Shown here: one piece after another, positions 39,447-50,629 of the stretch | Position numbering within the stretch: position 1 is the first letter of the stretch | How the letters are laid out: each line of letters begins with the position of its first letter | Assembly: GCF_000426765.1 (NCBI RefSeq) | Contig: NZ_AUFZ01000018.1 | Span: 124,001 to 188,000 of the forward strand | Direction of reading: 5' to 3' | Origin: Vibrio litoralis DSM 17657 | GTDB taxonomy: Bacteria > Pseudomonadota > Gammaproteobacteria > Enterobacterales > Vibrionaceae | Length of the DNA stretch: 64,000 nt | Translations under genes and position numbers: made by a program | Notes under the pieces: model-generated | What the model was told of the DNA's origin: nothing | The model's database searches: none | Seen by the model: only the letters and a program-made list of their open reading frames with translations

Positions 39447-41135
39447 ATGAACACCAACCTCGCTTCCATATTACGCCAAGCGGAGCTTTTGACTAACGAT
39501 CAAGAGCTTATGGTGGTGAGTACGGTTCTTAATGATAATAAAAGCGTCCCCGTAGCTTGCGTGGACGCTGGTTTTATTTCTAGCGATCAACTACTAGTTA
39601 AACTTTGCCATTTATTTGCCCTACCTCAAGCTAATCTCGAACATTACAGCTTTGCCCAAGTATGTGAACAACTGGGGATGCGTGATTTAATCATTAATCA
39701 CCAAGTGCTGCCGTTACAGGTAGATTCTCATAGCTTACTGCTTGCGGTCGCCGACCCGACCAATACCAATATTGAAGACGATTTTCGTTTCGCAACCGGT
39801 AAACAAATCGAATTTATTCTCGCGGACTGTAAAGAACTCGAAGGGGCAATTCGTCGTTTGTATGGCCGGGCGGTTAACTCGGATGCCACGCAAGGCAAAG
39901 ATATCACCCAAGATGAACTGGCGAACCTGGTTGAAGTTGGCAGTGATGAAATTCAAGAAACCGAAGATCTTAGCCAAGATGAAGCGCCAGTCAGCCGTTT
40001 TATCAACCAAATTTTACTCGATGCGGTACGTAAAGGCGCATCGGATATTCACTTTGAACCTTATGAAGAACTCTACCGAGTTCGTTTACGTTGTGATGGG
40101 ATCTTGGTGGAAACTAACCGCCCTGCGCCTCATTTAGGTCGACGCCTTGCTGCTAGGATCAAGATCTTATCAAAATTGGATATTGCCGAGCGTCGCTTGC
40201 CACAAGATGGACGAATCAAAATTCGCCTTAATGCTGATACCGCAATCGATATGCGAGTCTCCACTCTACCAACTTTGTGGGGTGAGAAGATCGTATTGCG
40301 TTTACTCGATAGCAGCGCCGCTAACCTGAATATCGATAAACTCGGCTATAGCGAAGCGCAAAAACAATTGTATTTAGATGCCTTGCAACAACCACAAGGC
40401 ATGATCTTAATGACCGGCCCCACCGGTAGTGGTAAAACGGTTTCTTTGTATACCGGCCTACGGATTTTAAATACTCCGGATAAAAATATTTCGACCGCCG
40501 AAGATCCGGTCGAAATAAACTTAACCGGCGTCAACCAAGTACAAGTCAAACCTAAGATTGGCTTTACCTTTGCGGCTGCTTTACGTGCCTTCTTACGTCA
40601 AGATCCCGATGTGGTGATGGTTGGTGAGATCCGCGATCTAGAAACCGCCGAAATTGCGGTAAAGGCAGCACAAACTGGTCACTTAGTTCTCTCCACTCTA
40701 CACACCAACTCTTCAGCTGAAACTGTGGTGCGTTTATCTAATATGGGGATTGAAGCGTTTAACTTGGCTTCATCACTGAGTTTGATCATTGCTCAACGTC
40801 TGGCGCGGCGTTTATGTAATCATTGTAAAAAGCCCGATGATTTTCCTGATGCATTACGAGAAAAGTTTCACATCCCTAAAGACATGGTGATTTATCAAGC
40901 CACCAAGCAAGGCTGCTCGGAATGTACTGGTGGTTATTCAGGCCGAGTGGGTATTTATGAAGTAATGCCATTTACCACTGAGCTAGCCAGTGCGGTGATA
41001 AAGAAAGCCTCCGCCAATGACATTGAAATGATCGCAGTAAAACAAGGTATGGCGACACTACGTCAATCTGGCATTGAGAACTTAAAACAAGGTGTCACCA
41101 GCTTTGCGGAATTGCAGCGCGTGCTGTACTTCTAA
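39447..41135 (+). CDS. pilB: Type IV pilus extension ATPase PilB
   Basis: A 562-residue hexameric secretion ATPase that drives pilin polymerisation. It has an N-terminal MshEN/GspE-N type domain (about 1-150), Walker [11 protein letters not shown], Asp box, Walker B region [16 protein letters not shown] with LSTLHTNS, and a tetracysteine zinc motif CNHCKK...[11 protein letters not shown]. Start is the ATG 3 bp after pilA, implying coupling. It is followed after 43 bp by pilC. Confidence 0.94.
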   Translation: MNTNLASILRQAELLTNDQELMVVSTVLNDNKSVPVACVDAGFISSDQLLVKLCHLFALPQANLEHYSFAQVCEQLGMRDLIINHQVLPLQVDSHSLLLAVADPTNTNIEDDFRFATGKQIEFILADCKELEGAIRRLYGRAVNSDATQGKDITQDELANLVEVGSDEIQETEDLSQDEAPVSRFINQILLDAVRKGASDIHFEPYEELYRVRLRCDGILVETNRPAPHLGRRLAARIKILSKLDIAERRLPQDGRIKIRLNADTAIDMRVSTLPTLWGEKIVLRLLDSSAANLNIDKLGYSEAQKQLYLDALQQPQGMILMTGPTGSGKTVSLYTGLRILNTPDKNISTAEDPVEINLTGVNQVQVKPKIGFTFAAALRAFLRQDPDVVMVGEIRDLETAEIAVKAAQTGHLVLSTLHTNSSAETVVRLSNMGIEAFNLASSLSLIIAQRLARRLCNHCKKPDDFPDALREKFHIPKDMVIYQATKQGCSECTGGYSGRVGIYEVMPFTTELASAVIKKASANDIEMIAVKQGMATLRQSGIENLKQGVTSFAELQRVLYF

Positions 41136-41178
41136 AACCTTTCGACAAATTTGGAATGCCAAACAAGGACAGAATCTC

Positions 41179-42411
41179 ATGGCACAAGCATCGACTCTCA
41201 AAGCGCCAGCACTCAAAAACTTTCAATGGCGTGGCGTAAATAGCTCTGGCAAAAAAGTATCAGGGCAAATGTTGGCGATCAACGAAGTTGAGGTGCGCGC
41301 CAAACTCAAAGAACAACGCGTCCAAATCAAGAAACTCAAACGACGTAGTGTGTCGATCTTTGCCAAAATGAGCCATAAGGTAAAACGCAAAGATATTACG
41401 GTACTCACCAGACAACTAGCCACTATGCTCGGCACTGGCGTTCCGATCGTTCAGGCGATCAAGTTGATCTCAGATAGCCAACGTAAAGCTGAAATGAAAT
41501 CAGTGCTCTCACAAATTTGTACCCAAGTCGAAGCCGGTACCCCGATCTCCAAAGCCATGTTAGCCAGTAGCCCTTTCTTTGATGAATTCTATTGTGATCT
41601 TGTGGCAACCGGTGAGCAAACCGGTAACTTAGCCGATGTTTTTCATCGCCTCGCCACTTATCGTGAAAAAAGTGAAGAGTTAAGATCGAAAGTTGTCAAA
41701 GCGATGATCTACCCAATAATGGTCATCTCTGTTGCAACAATTGTCTCAATATTAATGCTGACAATGGTAATCCCTGAATTTGAGATTATGTTTAAAAGCA
41801 TGGGAGCTGAACTACCTTGGTTTACCCAACAAGTTGTCAACCTTTCACACTTCCTACAAAACTATTTATTTATCATAATCCTTGCTCTGATAGGCTTTAT
41901 CTTTGCCATGAAAGAAGCGCGTAAACGATCTTTTACTTTTCGACTTAAAACCAGTCGATTAGCTCTGCGTATGCCAGTACTCGGTGGGGTGTTTTCTAAA
42001 GCAGCAATTGCCAAATTTAGCCGCACATTAGCCACCAGCTTTAGTGCTGGTATTCCGATTTTAACTAGCTTACTGACCACCGCGAAAACGTCAGGTAATT
42101 TGCACTACCAAGTAGCTATTGAGCAAGTGCATAAAGATACTGCCGCTGGCATGCCAATGTACATTGCGATGCGTAACGCGGATGCCTTCCCTGAGATGGT
42201 GTTGCAAATGGTGATGATAGGCGAAGAATCCGGTAACCTCGATGATATGCTCAACAAGGTTGCGGCGATTTATGAGTTTGAAGTCGACAACACTGTCGAT
42301 AACTTAGGAAAAATTATTGAACCAGTGATCATTGTCTTTCTTGGTGTGGTGGTTGGTGGCTTAGTTGTGTCACTTTATCTTCCCATTTTTAAAATGGCTA
42401 GTGTATTCTAG
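41179..42411 (+). CDS. pilC: Type IV pilus inner-membrane platform protein PilC
   Basis: A 410-residue polytopic protein with two T2SSF domains (about 75-195 and 275-400) around three membrane helices. It links PilB to the pilus base. The two repeats share [18 protein letters not shown] and [18 protein letters not shown], each followed by GxxxxxA and the [15 protein letters not shown] pattern. I chose the ATG at 41179, with AAGGA 9 nt upstream; longer forms would overlap pilB in another frame. Confidence 0.94.
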   Translation: MAQASTLKAPALKNFQWRGVNSSGKKVSGQMLAINEVEVRAKLKEQRVQIKKLKRRSVSIFAKMSHKVKRKDITVLTRQLATMLGTGVPIVQAIKLISDSQRKAEMKSVLSQICTQVEAGTPISKAMLASSPFFDEFYCDLVATGEQTGNLADVFHRLATYREKSEELRSKVVKAMIYPIMVISVATIVSILMLTMVIPEFEIMFKSMGAELPWFTQQVVNLSHFLQNYLFIIILALIGFIFAMKEARKRSFTFRLKTSRLALRMPVLGGVFSKAAIAKFSRTLATSFSAGIPILTSLLTTAKTSGNLHYQVAIEQVHKDTAAGMPMYIAMRNADAFPEMVLQMVMIGEESGNLDDMLNKVAAIYEFEVDNTVDNLGKIIEPVIIVFLGVVVGGLVVSLYLPIFKMASVF

Positions 42412-42453
42412 GGCAAGACTTATTTTTTATATTATTGGACATTGTCGTATCTT

Positions 42454-43347
42454 ATGGTGATCTTTGATTATTACCCAGCACTCTTTCCGATTGCAGCTGG
42501 TATCTTTGGCTTATTAATTGGCAGCTTTTTAAATGTGGTGATCCACCGTCTACCTATCATGATGGAGCGAGAGTGGAAGCAAGAGTGCATCGAGTTTTTT
42601 CCTCAACTGAAAAAAGATCCTACACTTAAACAAGAGCTTAGCGAACTCAATAAGCCCTTTAACCTCAATGTGCCGCGTTCACGCTGCCCTAAATGCGATA
42701 CGCAAATTCGTGCGGTCGATAATATCCCGGTTATTAGTTGGTTAATGCTCAAAGGCAAGTGCCACAAGTGCGCGAACCCAATCAGCTTTCGCTATCCAGC
42801 CATCGAGATCTTGACTGCTATTTTATGTGTGGTGATCGGTGTTAATTTTGCTGCCGATTGGTATGGCCTAGCATTACTGTTTTTCACTTTTACCCTAGTG
42901 TCAGCCACTTTTATCGATCTTGATACTATGTTACTGCCCGATCAACTGACACTACCGTTAATGTGGGCAGGTTTGGCGCTATCTTTGTTTGAGATTAGCC
43001 CTGTATCACTGCAAGATGCGGTGATTGGTGCAATGGCTGGTTATCTATGTTTATGGTCAATCTTCTGGGCGTTTAAGTTACTCACTGGCAAAGAAGGCAT
43101 GGGCTACGGCGATTTTAAATTACTGGCAGCGCTTGGGGCTTGGCTAGGTTGGCAACAGCTCCCTTTACTCATATTGTTATCTTCGGTCGTTGGATTAATT
43201 TTTGGCATTATCCAGCTACGCTTACAAAAGAAAGGCATTGAAAAAGCTTTTCCATTTGGCCCTTACCTCGCGATTGCCGGTTGGTTTTGTTTAATCTGGG
43301 GTAATGACTTAACGTCTTGGTATCTAACCAATATGCTAGGAATGTAA
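42454..43347 (+). CDS. pilD: Prepilin peptidase / N-methyltransferase PilD
   Basis: A 297-residue inner-membrane aspartic protease that cleaves the KG/F leader of pilins and pseudopilins and methylates the new N-terminus. Zinc cysteines: C78PKC81 and C103HKC106. Catalytic aspartates: in [11 protein letters not shown] (Asp155/157) and in GMGYGD (Asp220). About eight helices. The ATG at 42454 matches the family start MV.FxYYPxLFPI; an in-frame TTG 4 codons upstream is possible. In Vibrio one PilD also serves the type II secretion system and MSHA. Confidence 0.93.
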   Translation: MVIFDYYPALFPIAAGIFGLLIGSFLNVVIHRLPIMMEREWKQECIEFFPQLKKDPTLKQELSELNKPFNLNVPRSRCPKCDTQIRAVDNIPVISWLMLKGKCHKCANPISFRYPAIEILTAILCVVIGVNFAADWYGLALLFFTFTLVSATFIDLDTMLLPDQLTLPLMWAGLALSLFEISPVSLQDAVIGAMAGYLCLWSIFWAFKLLTGKEGMGYGDFKLLAALGAWLGWQQLPLLILLSSVVGLIFGIIQLRLQKKGIEKAFPFGPYLAIAGWFCLIWGNDLTSWYLTNMLGM

Positions 43348-43350
43348 ATC

Positions 43351-43974
43351 ATGACCATGGTAGTAGGCTTAACGGGAGGCATTGGCAGCGGTAAAACCAC
43401 TGTCGCTAACCTATTCCACGATCAATTTGCAATTAATATTGTCGATGCCGATATTGTGGCAAGAGAAGTGGTTGAACCGCAAAGCGCAGGATTACAGGCG
43501 ATTTCCGAACATTTTGGCCAAGAGATATTAACCCTTGATGGACAGCTTAATCGCGCCGCATTAAGGGAGCGTATTTTCAATCACCCCGCAGAAAAAGAGT
43601 GGCTCAATAATTTACTCCATCCACTGATCCGTCAACGCATTAAGCAACAGCTAACCGAAGTGACTTCGGATTATGCTTTACTGGTAGTGCCGTTATTGGT
43701 GGAAAATAACTGGCAAACCATGATCAACCGTTTGCTCGTCGTTGATGTGAATCCTGAAACACAAATTGCCCGCACTTGCCAGCGTGATGGCGTGCCAGAA
43801 GCGCAAGTTCATTCAATCTTAGCCTCTCAAGCCTCGCGCGCACAACGACTCTCAGCAGCCGATGACGTAATTAACAATGATGCTCCGCTTACTAAGCAGT
43901 CAAAACAGGAACTTTTATCTCAAGTCACAGTTTTACACAAAAAGTACCTAGCATTATCCGGTCACTTTCTGTAA
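43351..43974 (+). CDS. coaE: Dephospho-CoA kinase
   Basis: A 207-residue kinase, the last step of CoA synthesis. P-loop [17 protein letters not shown] at residues 6-22, [18 protein letters not shown], and the lid [17 protein letters not shown]. It starts 3 bp after pilD with AGGAA upstream, so it is in the pil operon. The linkage pilD-coaE-zapD-yacG is conserved in gammaproteobacteria. It complements panB/panC earlier in the window: both ends of the CoA pathway are present. Confidence 0.95.
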   Translation: MTMVVGLTGGIGSGKTTVANLFHDQFAINIVDADIVAREVVEPQSAGLQAISEHFGQEILTLDGQLNRAALRERIFNHPAEKEWLNNLLHPLIRQRIKQQLTEVTSDYALLVVPLLVENNWQTMINRLLVVDVNPETQIARTCQRDGVPEAQVHSILASQASRAQRLSAADDVINNDAPLTKQSKQELLSQVTVLHKKYLALSGHFL

Positions 43975-44009
43975 AAATAGTACAAGTATCTCCATTACCT
44001 GAAGGCATT

Positions 44010-44741
44010 ATGCTTAAATTCGAACATCCGTTAACTGAAAAAGTACGAATTTACCTTAGAGTCGAAACTCTAATGGCTCAATTGCATAAATCCGCTAAGT
44101 TTGAATCCCCGCTTGATGATCAGATTTTGTTTCGCTCGCTGTTTAATTTAATGGATCTGTTTGAGCAAATTCATGTTAAATCTGAAATCACCAAAGAGCT
44201 CGAAAAACAAAAAATCACCGTCAAGACTTGGGCGAATGTACCTGGAGTCGATCAAGTTCTATTAGATAACATCTTAACGCAACTCGACTCTTGCTTCCGT
44301 GAAGTGATGGCTGCAGAACGTTTTGGTCAATCACTAAAAGAAGACCGCTTTTTAAGTGCTATTCGACAGCGTTTTAATTTGCCCGGTGGCCACTGTTGCT
44401 TTGACTTACCCTCACTACACTATTGGCAAAACCTGCCGTTAGATAAGCGTTTACTAGATGTCGATAAATGGCTTTCTACTTTAACGCCACTGCATCACGC
44501 CCTTGAATTACTGTTAAAACTTCTACGTGGTGGCGGTCATTTTAAATCTCAGATTGCACATAATGGTTTTTTTCAAAGCGATGCCAATGACGCCAATATT
44601 CTACGCCTAGAAATCCCATCAGAATTGGGGATCTACCCTATGATATCCGGCCATAAAAACCGCTTTGTGGTCAAGTTTATAAGCTTTGAAACGGCAAAGG
44701 CCTATAGTCAAGATGTCGAGTTTAAGCTAGCAGTCTGTTAG
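44010..44741 (+). CDS. zapD: Cell division protein ZapD
   Basis: A 243-residue cytoplasmic protein (formerly YacF, DUF1342) that bundles FtsZ filaments by binding the FtsZ C-terminal tail. It begins [16 protein letters not shown], with conserved [20 protein letters not shown] in the middle and [12 protein letters not shown] near the end. Its partner FtsZ, with an intact tail, is encoded at 50630-51847 in this window. It lies between coaE and yacG on the plus strand. Confidence 0.94.
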   Translation: MLKFEHPLTEKVRIYLRVETLMAQLHKSAKFESPLDDQILFRSLFNLMDLFEQIHVKSEITKELEKQKITVKTWANVPGVDQVLLDNILTQLDSCFREVMAAERFGQSLKEDRFLSAIRQRFNLPGGHCCFDLPSLHYWQNLPLDKRLLDVDKWLSTLTPLHHALELLLKLLRGGGHFKSQIAHNGFFQSDANDANILRLEIPSELGIYPMISGHKNRFVVKFISFETAKAYSQDVEFKLAVC

Positions 44742-44779
44742 AATTAACTTAATATTTTATATTCAGGTTATCCATCGAT

Positions 44780-44983
44780 ATGACACAAACACAACCCAAG
44801 AAAGTTACCGTAGTTAAATGTCCAACTTGCCAAACTGAAGTAGTTTGGGGGGAAGTAAGTGCTTACCGCCCTTTTTGTAGCAAGCAATGCCAAATGATTG
44901 ATTTTGGTGAATGGGCCGATGAAGAAAAAGCCATTCCGGGCGCGCCTGATATGTCGGATTCAGATGGGTGGTCAGAAGGTTAA
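44780..44983 (+). CDS. yacG: DNA gyrase inhibitor YacG
   Basis: A 67-residue zinc-ribbon protein. Cysteines: CPTCQT near residue 14 and CSKQC near residue 33, then [17 protein letters not shown], the typical YacG signature. In E. coli it binds GyrB and blocks DNA binding. Last gene of the pil-coaE-zapD-yacG group, followed by a strong terminator. Confidence 0.94.
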   Translation: MTQTQPKKVTVVKCPTCQTEVVWGEVSAYRPFCSKQCQMIDFGEWADEEKAIPGAPDMSDSDGWSEG

Positions 44984-44992
44984 AGAAAGGGA

Positions 44993-45091
44993 AGTCCCTG
45001 GTTTCTAGTTCCTAGGTTTGAAGAGATCGTGGTGAGAACTGCGATCTCTTTTTCGTTACTCGAGGCTCGGGCGCTTCGCTGCTCGGAGATC
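44993..45091. repeat. heptamer-array repeat after yacG
   Basis: The first array reads, on the minus strand, as CTAGGAA, CTAGAAA, CCAGGGA (44993-45020). The second reads as CGAGCAG, CGAAGCG, CGAGCCT, CGAGTAA (45054-45091). It is followed by an A-rich stretch AAAAAAGAAAAAGCGG, resembling the cores of the other copies. Confidence 0.6.
45021..45054 (+). terminator. terminator of yacG
   Basis: A perfect 9-bp stem AAGAGATCG / CGATCTCTT (45021-45029 with 45042-45050), 12-nt loop, then T run. Confidence 0.85.
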
Positions 45092-45161
45092 AAAAAAGAA
45101 AAAGCGGAGCCGAGATGCGTCGAAGTCAGACTAACTCAATGATCACCATAAGCAAACTGTC

Positions 45162-45196
45162 ATCCTGAAAAGCGACGTAGGAGCGCAGTTCAGGAT
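45162..45196. repeat. extragenic palindrome ATCCTGAA/TTCAGGAT
   Basis: An 8-bp inverted repeat, ATCCTGAA (45162-45169) and TTCAGGAT (45189-45196), flanked by GTC and CTCC. The pattern resembles the widespread extragenic 'TCATCCTGAA...TTCAGGATC' repeats of proteobacteria (recalled, not searched). Confidence 0.5.
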
Positions 45197-45285
45197 CTCC
45201 TACCACAATTTGAATCTCAACATATTGCAGGCGATCCTGTATCTTCTTCGCTTAGGCTCATGTACGGGATGGCGTTAAACTTTAT

Positions 45286-45684
45286 TCAGAAAAAACGCTC
45301 GATAACCTTTTCCAACACTGGTTCATTAGCTTCTGGAAAGGTGTAGTCATGCAAATCACTGATCGCGACCCATTTACCTTCTTGCCCTTCTTTACCATAT
45401 GGCAGACCTGAAAAATCCGTCACGGTAAAGAAATCAAAGGTTAGGCTTTTTTCAGGGTAATCAAAATCGAAATGTTCAAACAGTGACAGCTCGGTTGCAG
45501 TAATATCAATTTCTTCCTGTAGCTCGCGAATCAAGCCTTGCTCAGCAGATTCCCCTAGCTCGACCTTACCCCCGGGAAACTCCCAGTATCCACCTTTGTG
45601 CAGCTTCTCAGGGCGTTTAGTAATAAATATTTGGTCTTGTTGGGCATTTAAAATAATCGCGGCAACAATATGAACTCGTTTCAT
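45286..45684 (-). CDS. mutT: 8-oxo-dGTP diphosphatase MutT
   Basis: A 132-residue Nudix hydrolase that removes 8-oxo-dGTP from the nucleotide pool and so prevents A:T to C:G changes. The Nudix box GGKVELGESAEQGLIRELQEE starts at about residue 38, with all catalytic glutamates present (REL, EE). I chose the ATG at 45684, with GGGAA 5 nt upstream; an in-frame TTG four codons up is less likely. It lies downstream of secA as in E. coli, but a terminator separates them. Confidence 0.94.
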   Translation of the reverse strand: MKRVHIVAAIILNAQQDQIFITKRPEKLHKGGYWEFPGGKVELGESAEQGLIRELQEEIDITATELSLFEHFDFDYPEKSLTFDFFTVTDFSGLPYGKEGQEGKWVAISDLHDYTFPEANEPVLEKVIERFF

Positions 45685-45718
45685 TGCTATTCCCAAAATA
45701 AGTTTAAAAAAGTGAGCA

Positions 45719-45746
45719 ATAAAAAGGCCGCAATCGCTGCGGCCTT
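45719..45746 (-). terminator. terminator of secA
   Basis: A perfect 9-bp stem AAGGCCGCA / TGCGGCCTT (45724-45732 with 45738-45746), 5-nt loop, and a T run on the minus strand. Confidence 0.88.
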
Positions 45747-45769
45747 AGTTGTGTCAGTCAATCTAATAA

Positions 45770-48505
45770 CTAGATCTTACCATGACACTGTTTGTATTTT
45801 TTACCAGAACCACATGGGCAAGGCTCATTACGACCAACTTTACGTTCTTCGCGAACGCTTGGTTGGTTTGGAGAGTCAGCGTCAGCAGCTTCTTCTTCCA
45901 TGCCTTCAGCTGATTCATGCTGGAACTGCTGGTTACGTGCCGCTTCTTCTGCTTGAATGCGACGTTGCTCTTCCATACGGTCAACTTCTTCGCGTTGTTG
46001 TACGCGAACACGACTCAAGGTAGAAATCACATCAAATTTCAAGCTATCTAGTAGCTCACCAAACAGCTCAAACGATTCACGCTTAAACTCTTGTTTTGGA
46101 TCTTTTTGTGCGTAACCACGTAAATGGATACCTTGACGCAAGTGATCCATCGCCGCTAAGTGCTCTTTCCATAAGTTATCAAGAGTTTGTAGCATTACTT
46201 GACGCTCAAAGTTACGTAGTACTTCCGCACCGACCGCTTCTTCTTTTTGCTTATAGATGGTATTCGCTTCGCTGATCACACGCTCAAGCAATACTTCTTC
46301 ATATAGCTTGTCGTCTTCATCTAACCAAGTTTGAATCGGTAGTGGTAAGTCGAAATCAGCTTGTAAACGCTCTTCTAAGCCTTTTACATCCCACATTTCG
46401 TCAATTGATTGTGGCGGAATGTATTGCTCAAATACCGAACTTAAAACGTCAGTACGGTTCTGCTCAAGCATTTCACTGATATCTTCTGCCCCCATTAACT
46501 CGTCACGTAGTTCATACACCACTTTACGTTGGTCATTCGCGACATCATCGTAATCAAGCAATTGCTTACGTACGTCAAAGTTACGACCTTCGACTTTACG
46601 CTGCGCTTTTTCAATTGAACGAGATAGCATGCGGCTTTCAATCGCTTCACCTTCTTCCATGCCGCTCTGAATCAAGCCAGCCATACGCTCAGAAGTAAAG
46701 ATACGTAATAGTGAATCTTCCATTGATAGGTAGAAACGTGAAGAACCCGGATCACCTTGACGACCAGAACGACCACGTAGCTGGTTATCAATACGACGTG
46801 ATTCATGACGCTCTGTACCTATGATGTGTAAACCACCAGACTCTAAAACCGCATCATGCACTTTTTGCCACTCGGCTTTCACTTGTGCAATTTGCTCTTC
46901 CGTTGCTGGAGACCCTTGAGATTCTTCTAGTTTCTCAACTTGGTTTTCCCAGCTACCACCTAGTTTGATATCGGTACCACGACCAGCCATGTTGGTTGCA
47001 ATGGTAACCGCGCCAGGTGTACCGGCTTGAGCGACGATTTCAGCTTCTTGTTCGTGGAACTTAGCATTCAAAACGTTATGCTTAATTTTTGCCTCTTTTA
47101 GCGCATTAGAAAGTAGTTCAGATTTCTCAATCGAAACCGTACCTACTAATATCGGCTGACCTTTGGCGACACGCTCTTTAATGTCGTCAATAATCGCATT
47201 AAATTTTTCTTTTTCAGTGCGGTACACAACATCCGGCATATCATTACGAATCATTGGACGGTTAGTTGGAATAACTACCGTATCAAGACCGTAAATGGAT
47301 TGGAATTCGAACGCTTCAGTATCCGCTGTACCTGTCATACCAGAAAGCTTCTCATATAAACGGAAGTAGTTCTGGAAGGTAATTGACGCTAAGGTTTGGT
47401 TTTCGTTTTGAATCTTAACGCCTTCTTTAGCTTCGACTGCTTGATGAAGACCTTCCGACCAACGACGCCCTGGCATTGTACGGCCGGTATGTTCATCAAC
47501 GATGATAATTTCATCATCTTTAACGATGTAATCAACGTCTTTTTCAAACAATACATGAGCACGAAGTGCCGCATTAACGTGGTGTAACAAGCTGATATTC
47601 GCAGGAGAATACAGCGTTTCCCCTTCTTCCATTAAGCCATTTGTGATCAGTAGCTCTTCAACGAACTCTTGACCGGTTTCAGTCATGTGTACTTGCTTGG
47701 CTTTCTCATCAATGGTGTAGTGCTTATCACCACGATATTCTTCCGTATCTTCTTCGTCTTGACGCTCTAGATAAGGAATTAAAGTATTAATGCGAGTGTA
47801 TAATTCAGAGCTGTCTTCTGCTGGACCAGAAATAATCAACGGAGTACGCGCTTCATCGATCAGGATGGAGTCGACTTCATCGATTACCGCAAAAAAACGT
47901 TCGCGTTGTACGCGATCTTCTGGGCGAAAGGCCATGTTATCGCGTAGGTAATCGAAACCAAATTCATTGTTGGTTCCGTACAAAATATCACATTGATAAG
48001 CGGCTTTTTTCTGAGATGGAATCATGTTGGGTACGTTAATACCAACCGTCATACCTAAGAATTCAAATAACTCACGGTTAGTCTCAGCATCACGTTTGGC
48101 TAAGTAGTCATTCACGGTAATAACATGGACGCCCTTGCCTGAAATACCATTGAGGTAAGCAGATAAAGTCGCTGTTAAAGTTTTACCTTCACCAGTACGC
48201 ATCTCAGCGATTTTACCCGCGTTAAGAACCATACCACCGATAAGCTGAACGTCGAAATGACGCATGCCATAAATACGCTTTGACGCTTCACGTACCGTTG
48301 CAAAAGCTTCTGGTAACAGTTTATCTAACGATTCACCATTGGTGTAACGCTCACGAAACTCAATGGTCTTATGTTGAAGTTGTTCGTCAGTTAATGCTTC
48401 GTATTCTGGTTCAAAGCTATTAATTTGATTTACGATCTTTCTCAGCTGGCGTAACGTTCTATCATTACGGCTGCCGATGACACTAGTCAGTAACTTAGTT
48501 AACAT
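45770..48505 (-). CDS. secA: Preprotein translocase ATPase SecA
   Basis: A 911-residue motor that pushes preproteins through SecYEG. It begins [21 protein letters not shown]; Walker [36 protein letters not shown], the second NBD with [14 protein letters not shown] and [10 protein letters not shown], and a C-terminal zinc/SecB-binding tail [14 protein letters not shown]. Full length. No SecM-like arrest peptide gene is seen upstream; instead there is a miniature element and the divergent dciA. Confidence 0.97.
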   Translation of the reverse strand: MLTKLLTSVIGSRNDRTLRQLRKIVNQINSFEPEYEALTDEQLQHKTIEFRERYTNGESLDKLLPEAFATVREASKRIYGMRHFDVQLIGGMVLNAGKIAEMRTGEGKTLTATLSAYLNGISGKGVHVITVNDYLAKRDAETNRELFEFLGMTVGINVPNMIPSQKKAAYQCDILYGTNNEFGFDYLRDNMAFRPEDRVQRERFFAVIDEVDSILIDEARTPLIISGPAEDSSELYTRINTLIPYLERQDEEDTEEYRGDKHYTIDEKAKQVHMTETGQEFVEELLITNGLMEEGETLYSPANISLLHHVNAALRAHVLFEKDVDYIVKDDEIIIVDEHTGRTMPGRRWSEGLHQAVEAKEGVKIQNENQTLASITFQNYFRLYEKLSGMTGTADTEAFEFQSIYGLDTVVIPTNRPMIRNDMPDVVYRTEKEKFNAIIDDIKERVAKGQPILVGTVSIEKSELLSNALKEAKIKHNVLNAKFHEQEAEIVAQAGTPGAVTIATNMAGRGTDIKLGGSWENQVEKLEESQGSPATEEQIAQVKAEWQKVHDAVLESGGLHIIGTERHESRRIDNQLRGRSGRQGDPGSSRFYLSMEDSLLRIFTSERMAGLIQSGMEEGEAIESRMLSRSIEKAQRKVEGRNFDVRKQLLDYDDVANDQRKVVYELRDELMGAEDISEMLEQNRTDVLSSVFEQYIPPQSIDEMWDVKGLEERLQADFDLPLPIQTWLDEDDKLYEEVLLERVISEANTIYKQKEEAVGAEVLRNFERQVMLQTLDNLWKEHLAAMDHLRQGIHLRGYAQKDPKQEFKRESFELFGELLDSLKFDVISTLSRVRVQQREEVDRMEEQRRIQAEEAARNQQFQHESAEGMEEEAADADSPNQPSVREERKVGRNEPCPCGSGKKYKQCHGKI

Positions 48506-49066
48506 TATTTACGAATCTCTCTTCCTGATCTTTCGGATCTCTGCTTTCAGCTTCTCACAGTTTAATTCTAAGAATACTGAGATAAATTTGGTCTACTTGT
48601 CATATGGTGCCAATCAAGCCCATTTTCAAGACTAAAAGACAAGTGGCTATATAGTATGGGATTATGCGCCTATCTTCTATCTACAAACACCGTTGTTTGC
48701 GTTCATCCTCATTATTTTTGATCAAAAATAGTATTTTTTGACATTAATAATTTTTCATAACGCATAATATATACTCAAGTGACTTCAAGATGCAGAATTC
48801 AGAGCTATCATCCAGGCCTTTAAACAAGGAAGATTCGTGTAGGAATGTCAGTTACCTTTCAAATGAATCTGACGCAGCATAAAGGTCTGGATGAAGCTCC
48901 CAAAGGGTAAGTTAAAACAAGCCTTATGCTGTGTTAAATTAAATAGAAATAGAATCACTATGATCGATTCAATTTGCCTTGCCTAAAACTTGTTTTAATC
49001 TTACTGAACTCGCATCTTGAAGTTACTTGAGTATAATGATTAAGCTTTAATATGATGAGATATTTT
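48506..49066. other. secA-dciA divergent gap, 561 bp
   Basis: The first 264 bp upstream of secA (48506-48769) are AT-rich with no gene and no secM-like reading frame. The rest is the palindromic element copy 2 and the short dciA leader. Confidence 0.6.
48770..49035. mobile_element. 266-bp palindromic miniature element, copy 2
   Basis: The 24-bp terminal inverted repeats (48770 starts TATACTCAAGTGACTTCAAG) differ at one position from each other and match copy 1 closely. Internal hairpin 1 pairs GAGCTATCATCCAG (from 48802) with CTGGATGAAGCTC (ending 48899). Hairpin 2 pairs AAGTTAAAACAAG (from 48909) with CTTGTTTTAATCTT (ending about 49002). The element ends 31 bp before the dciA start, and its last bases TATA plus the host AT make a perfect TATAAT. 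Confidence 0.85.
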
Positions 49067-49522
49067 ATGCGAGACCACCGCCCAAAACTAACACAAGACC
49101 TGATTGGTGATAGCCAGTTAAAGGCCTTTTCTCAGCATGTTTCTGAAATTTTATCGATCAACCAAGCACTAAAAAGCATCTTGCCGAAGAACTTATTAGC
49201 TCATTGTCGAGCGGCTAATGTTCGCCAAAACCAACTACTAATCGAAGTGGCAAACGCTTCTTTCCAAATGAAACTCAACTATGAGCGAATCAGAATTTTA
49301 TCTGAGCTAAGAGCGGCAGGATTTTCTCGTTTGGCTGGAATAGAGCTAAAAGTAAACCCTGAGTTATATCGCAGTGAATCACTCAAAGAAAAAGATGTGA
49401 CTTATAAGCAACATGCTTTAAGCAAGGAAGCGGCTCAATCGATTCTAATGGCCGCCTCTTTAGCGCCGCCGAAACTCAAGCAGCGAATGGAAAGCCTAGC
49501 GAAACTTGCCCAATCAAAATAA
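49067..49522 (+). CDS. dciA: DciA-family replicative helicase loader (DUF721)
   Basis: A 151-residue protein of the DUF721/DciA family. Most bacteria that lack DnaC-type loaders, including Vibrio, use DciA to load DnaB helicase. The N-terminal folded part (about 10-110) has the family pattern LPKNLLAHCRAANVRQNQLLIEVANASFQMKL; the C-terminus is basic and probably disordered. I chose the ATG at 49067 (MRDHRPKL) as the family start over two ATGs 12-15 nt upstream. Its 5' region has been replaced or extended by a miniature element. Confidence 0.85.
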   Translation: MRDHRPKLTQDLIGDSQLKAFSQHVSEILSINQALKSILPKNLLAHCRAANVRQNQLLIEVANASFQMKLNYERIRILSELRAAGFSRLAGIELKVNPELYRSESLKEKDVTYKQHALSKEAAQSILMAASLAPPKLKQRMESLAKLAQSK

Positions 49523-49559
49523 AAATAACGCTTTCTCGTTTTAATAAATTTTAGGTAAT

Positions 49560-49585
49560 AAAAAAGCCAGACTTTTCAGCCTGGC
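49560..49585 (-). terminator. terminator of lpxC
   Basis: On the minus strand, GCCAGGCT-GAAA-AGTCTGGC (8-bp stem, one G-U, GAAA tetraloop) followed by TTTTTTATT. It marks the end of the dcw-lpxC transcript. Confidence 0.9.
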
Positions 49586-49607
49586 CTCTTCAATGCTTAA
49601 TTCAATC

Positions 49608-50531
49608 TTAAGCTAATACTGTATTCGGCATAACTTCACCAAATGCAACTGGTGAACCAGCAGCGACTTCAAACGTTGCCCATTCCCAAGCTTCTTGGTC
49701 AGCTAGAACAGCACGTAATAACTGGTTGTTCAAAGCATGGCCAGTTTTATAAGCACGGAGCTCACCAACAATGCTATGGCCACACATGTATAAGTCACCA
49801 ATAGCGTCTAATACTTTGTGCGTAACAAATTCATTACTAAAACGTAAGCCTTCTTCATTCAAGATGCGATATTCATCAAGAACAATAGCACAGTCAAAAC
49901 TACCACCTAGACATAGGTTCTGTGACTGTAAATATTCGATATCACGCATAAACCCAAAGGTACGAGCGCGAGAAATATCTTTGATAAACGCCTGTGAAGA
50001 GAAATCAAACAACATATGTTGCTGTTCAGAATCGATAGCAGGGTGATCAAATTCAATTTCGAAATCCATTCGGAAACCGTCATAAGGAACAAGTTCTGCC
50101 CACTTATCACCATCTTCGATACGAACTGGCTTTTTAATACGAATAAAACGTTTTGGTGCATTTAGAGTTTCGACACCTGCTGATTGCAGCAGATATACAA
50201 ACGGGCTAGCACTACCATCCATAATTGGAATTTCAGGTGCATCAACCTCGATAATAATATTGTCGATTCCCATCCCCGCCAAAGCTGCATTTAAGTGCTC
50301 AACGGTAGAAATTCGAATGCCTTCATCGTTCACTAACGCAGTACACAACATAGTGTCGCGTACTGAATTTGGATCAGAAGGGAAATCCACAGGTGGATTC
50401 ATATCTGTGCGACGATAAATTATACCGGTATTAGCTGGTGCAGGACGTAGCGTAAGCGTGACTTTACGTCCAGAGTGGAGACCCACACCAGTCGTTTTCA
50501 CCATTTCTTTCAATGTACGTTGTCTGATCAT
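49608..50531 (-). CDS. lpxC: UDP-3-O-acyl-GlcNAc deacetylase LpxC
   Basis: A 307-residue zinc enzyme for the committed step of lipid A synthesis. Zinc ligands: His79 in [10 protein letters not shown], then His and Asp in [10 protein letters not shown]; catalytic His in [10 protein letters not shown]. Starts [21 protein letters not shown] as in the family. GAGGCAAA precedes the ATG. It lies last in the dcw cluster, 98 bp after ftsZ, the usual place in gammaproteobacteria. Confidence 0.97.
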   Translation of the reverse strand: MIRQRTLKEMVKTTGVGLHSGRKVTLTLRPAPANTGIIYRRTDMNPPVDFPSDPNSVRDTMLCTALVNDEGIRISTVEHLNAALAGMGIDNIIIEVDAPEIPIMDGSASPFVYLLQSAGVETLNAPKRFIRIKKPVRIEDGDKWAELVPYDGFRMDFEIEFDHPAIDSEQQHMLFDFSSQAFIKDISRARTFGFMRDIEYLQSQNLCLGGSFDCAIVLDEYRILNEEGLRFSNEFVTHKVLDAIGDLYMCGHSIVGELRAYKTGHALNNQLLRAVLADQEAWEWATFEVAAGSPVAFGEVMPNTVLA

Positions 50532-50629
50532 CTAATTTGCCTCTAATTTACGCTACATATCACAACCAATACCTGACTGGTCAGATATCTTATCACATTT
50601 TAGACACATATCAACTAATTGTGCAAAAC

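Larger units (their letters stand above)
44984..45285. other. yacG-mutT gap, 302 bp, repeats only
   Basis: Holds, in order: a heptamer array (44993-45020), the yacG terminator, a second heptamer array (45054-45091), and a hairpin of the TCATCCTGAA/TTCAGGATC type (45162-45196). No gene. Confidence 0.7.

Noticed and set aside
45670..46023. 117-codon plus-strand frame spanning mutT start and secA end
   Set aside because: It crosses the secA terminator and is antisense to both genes.
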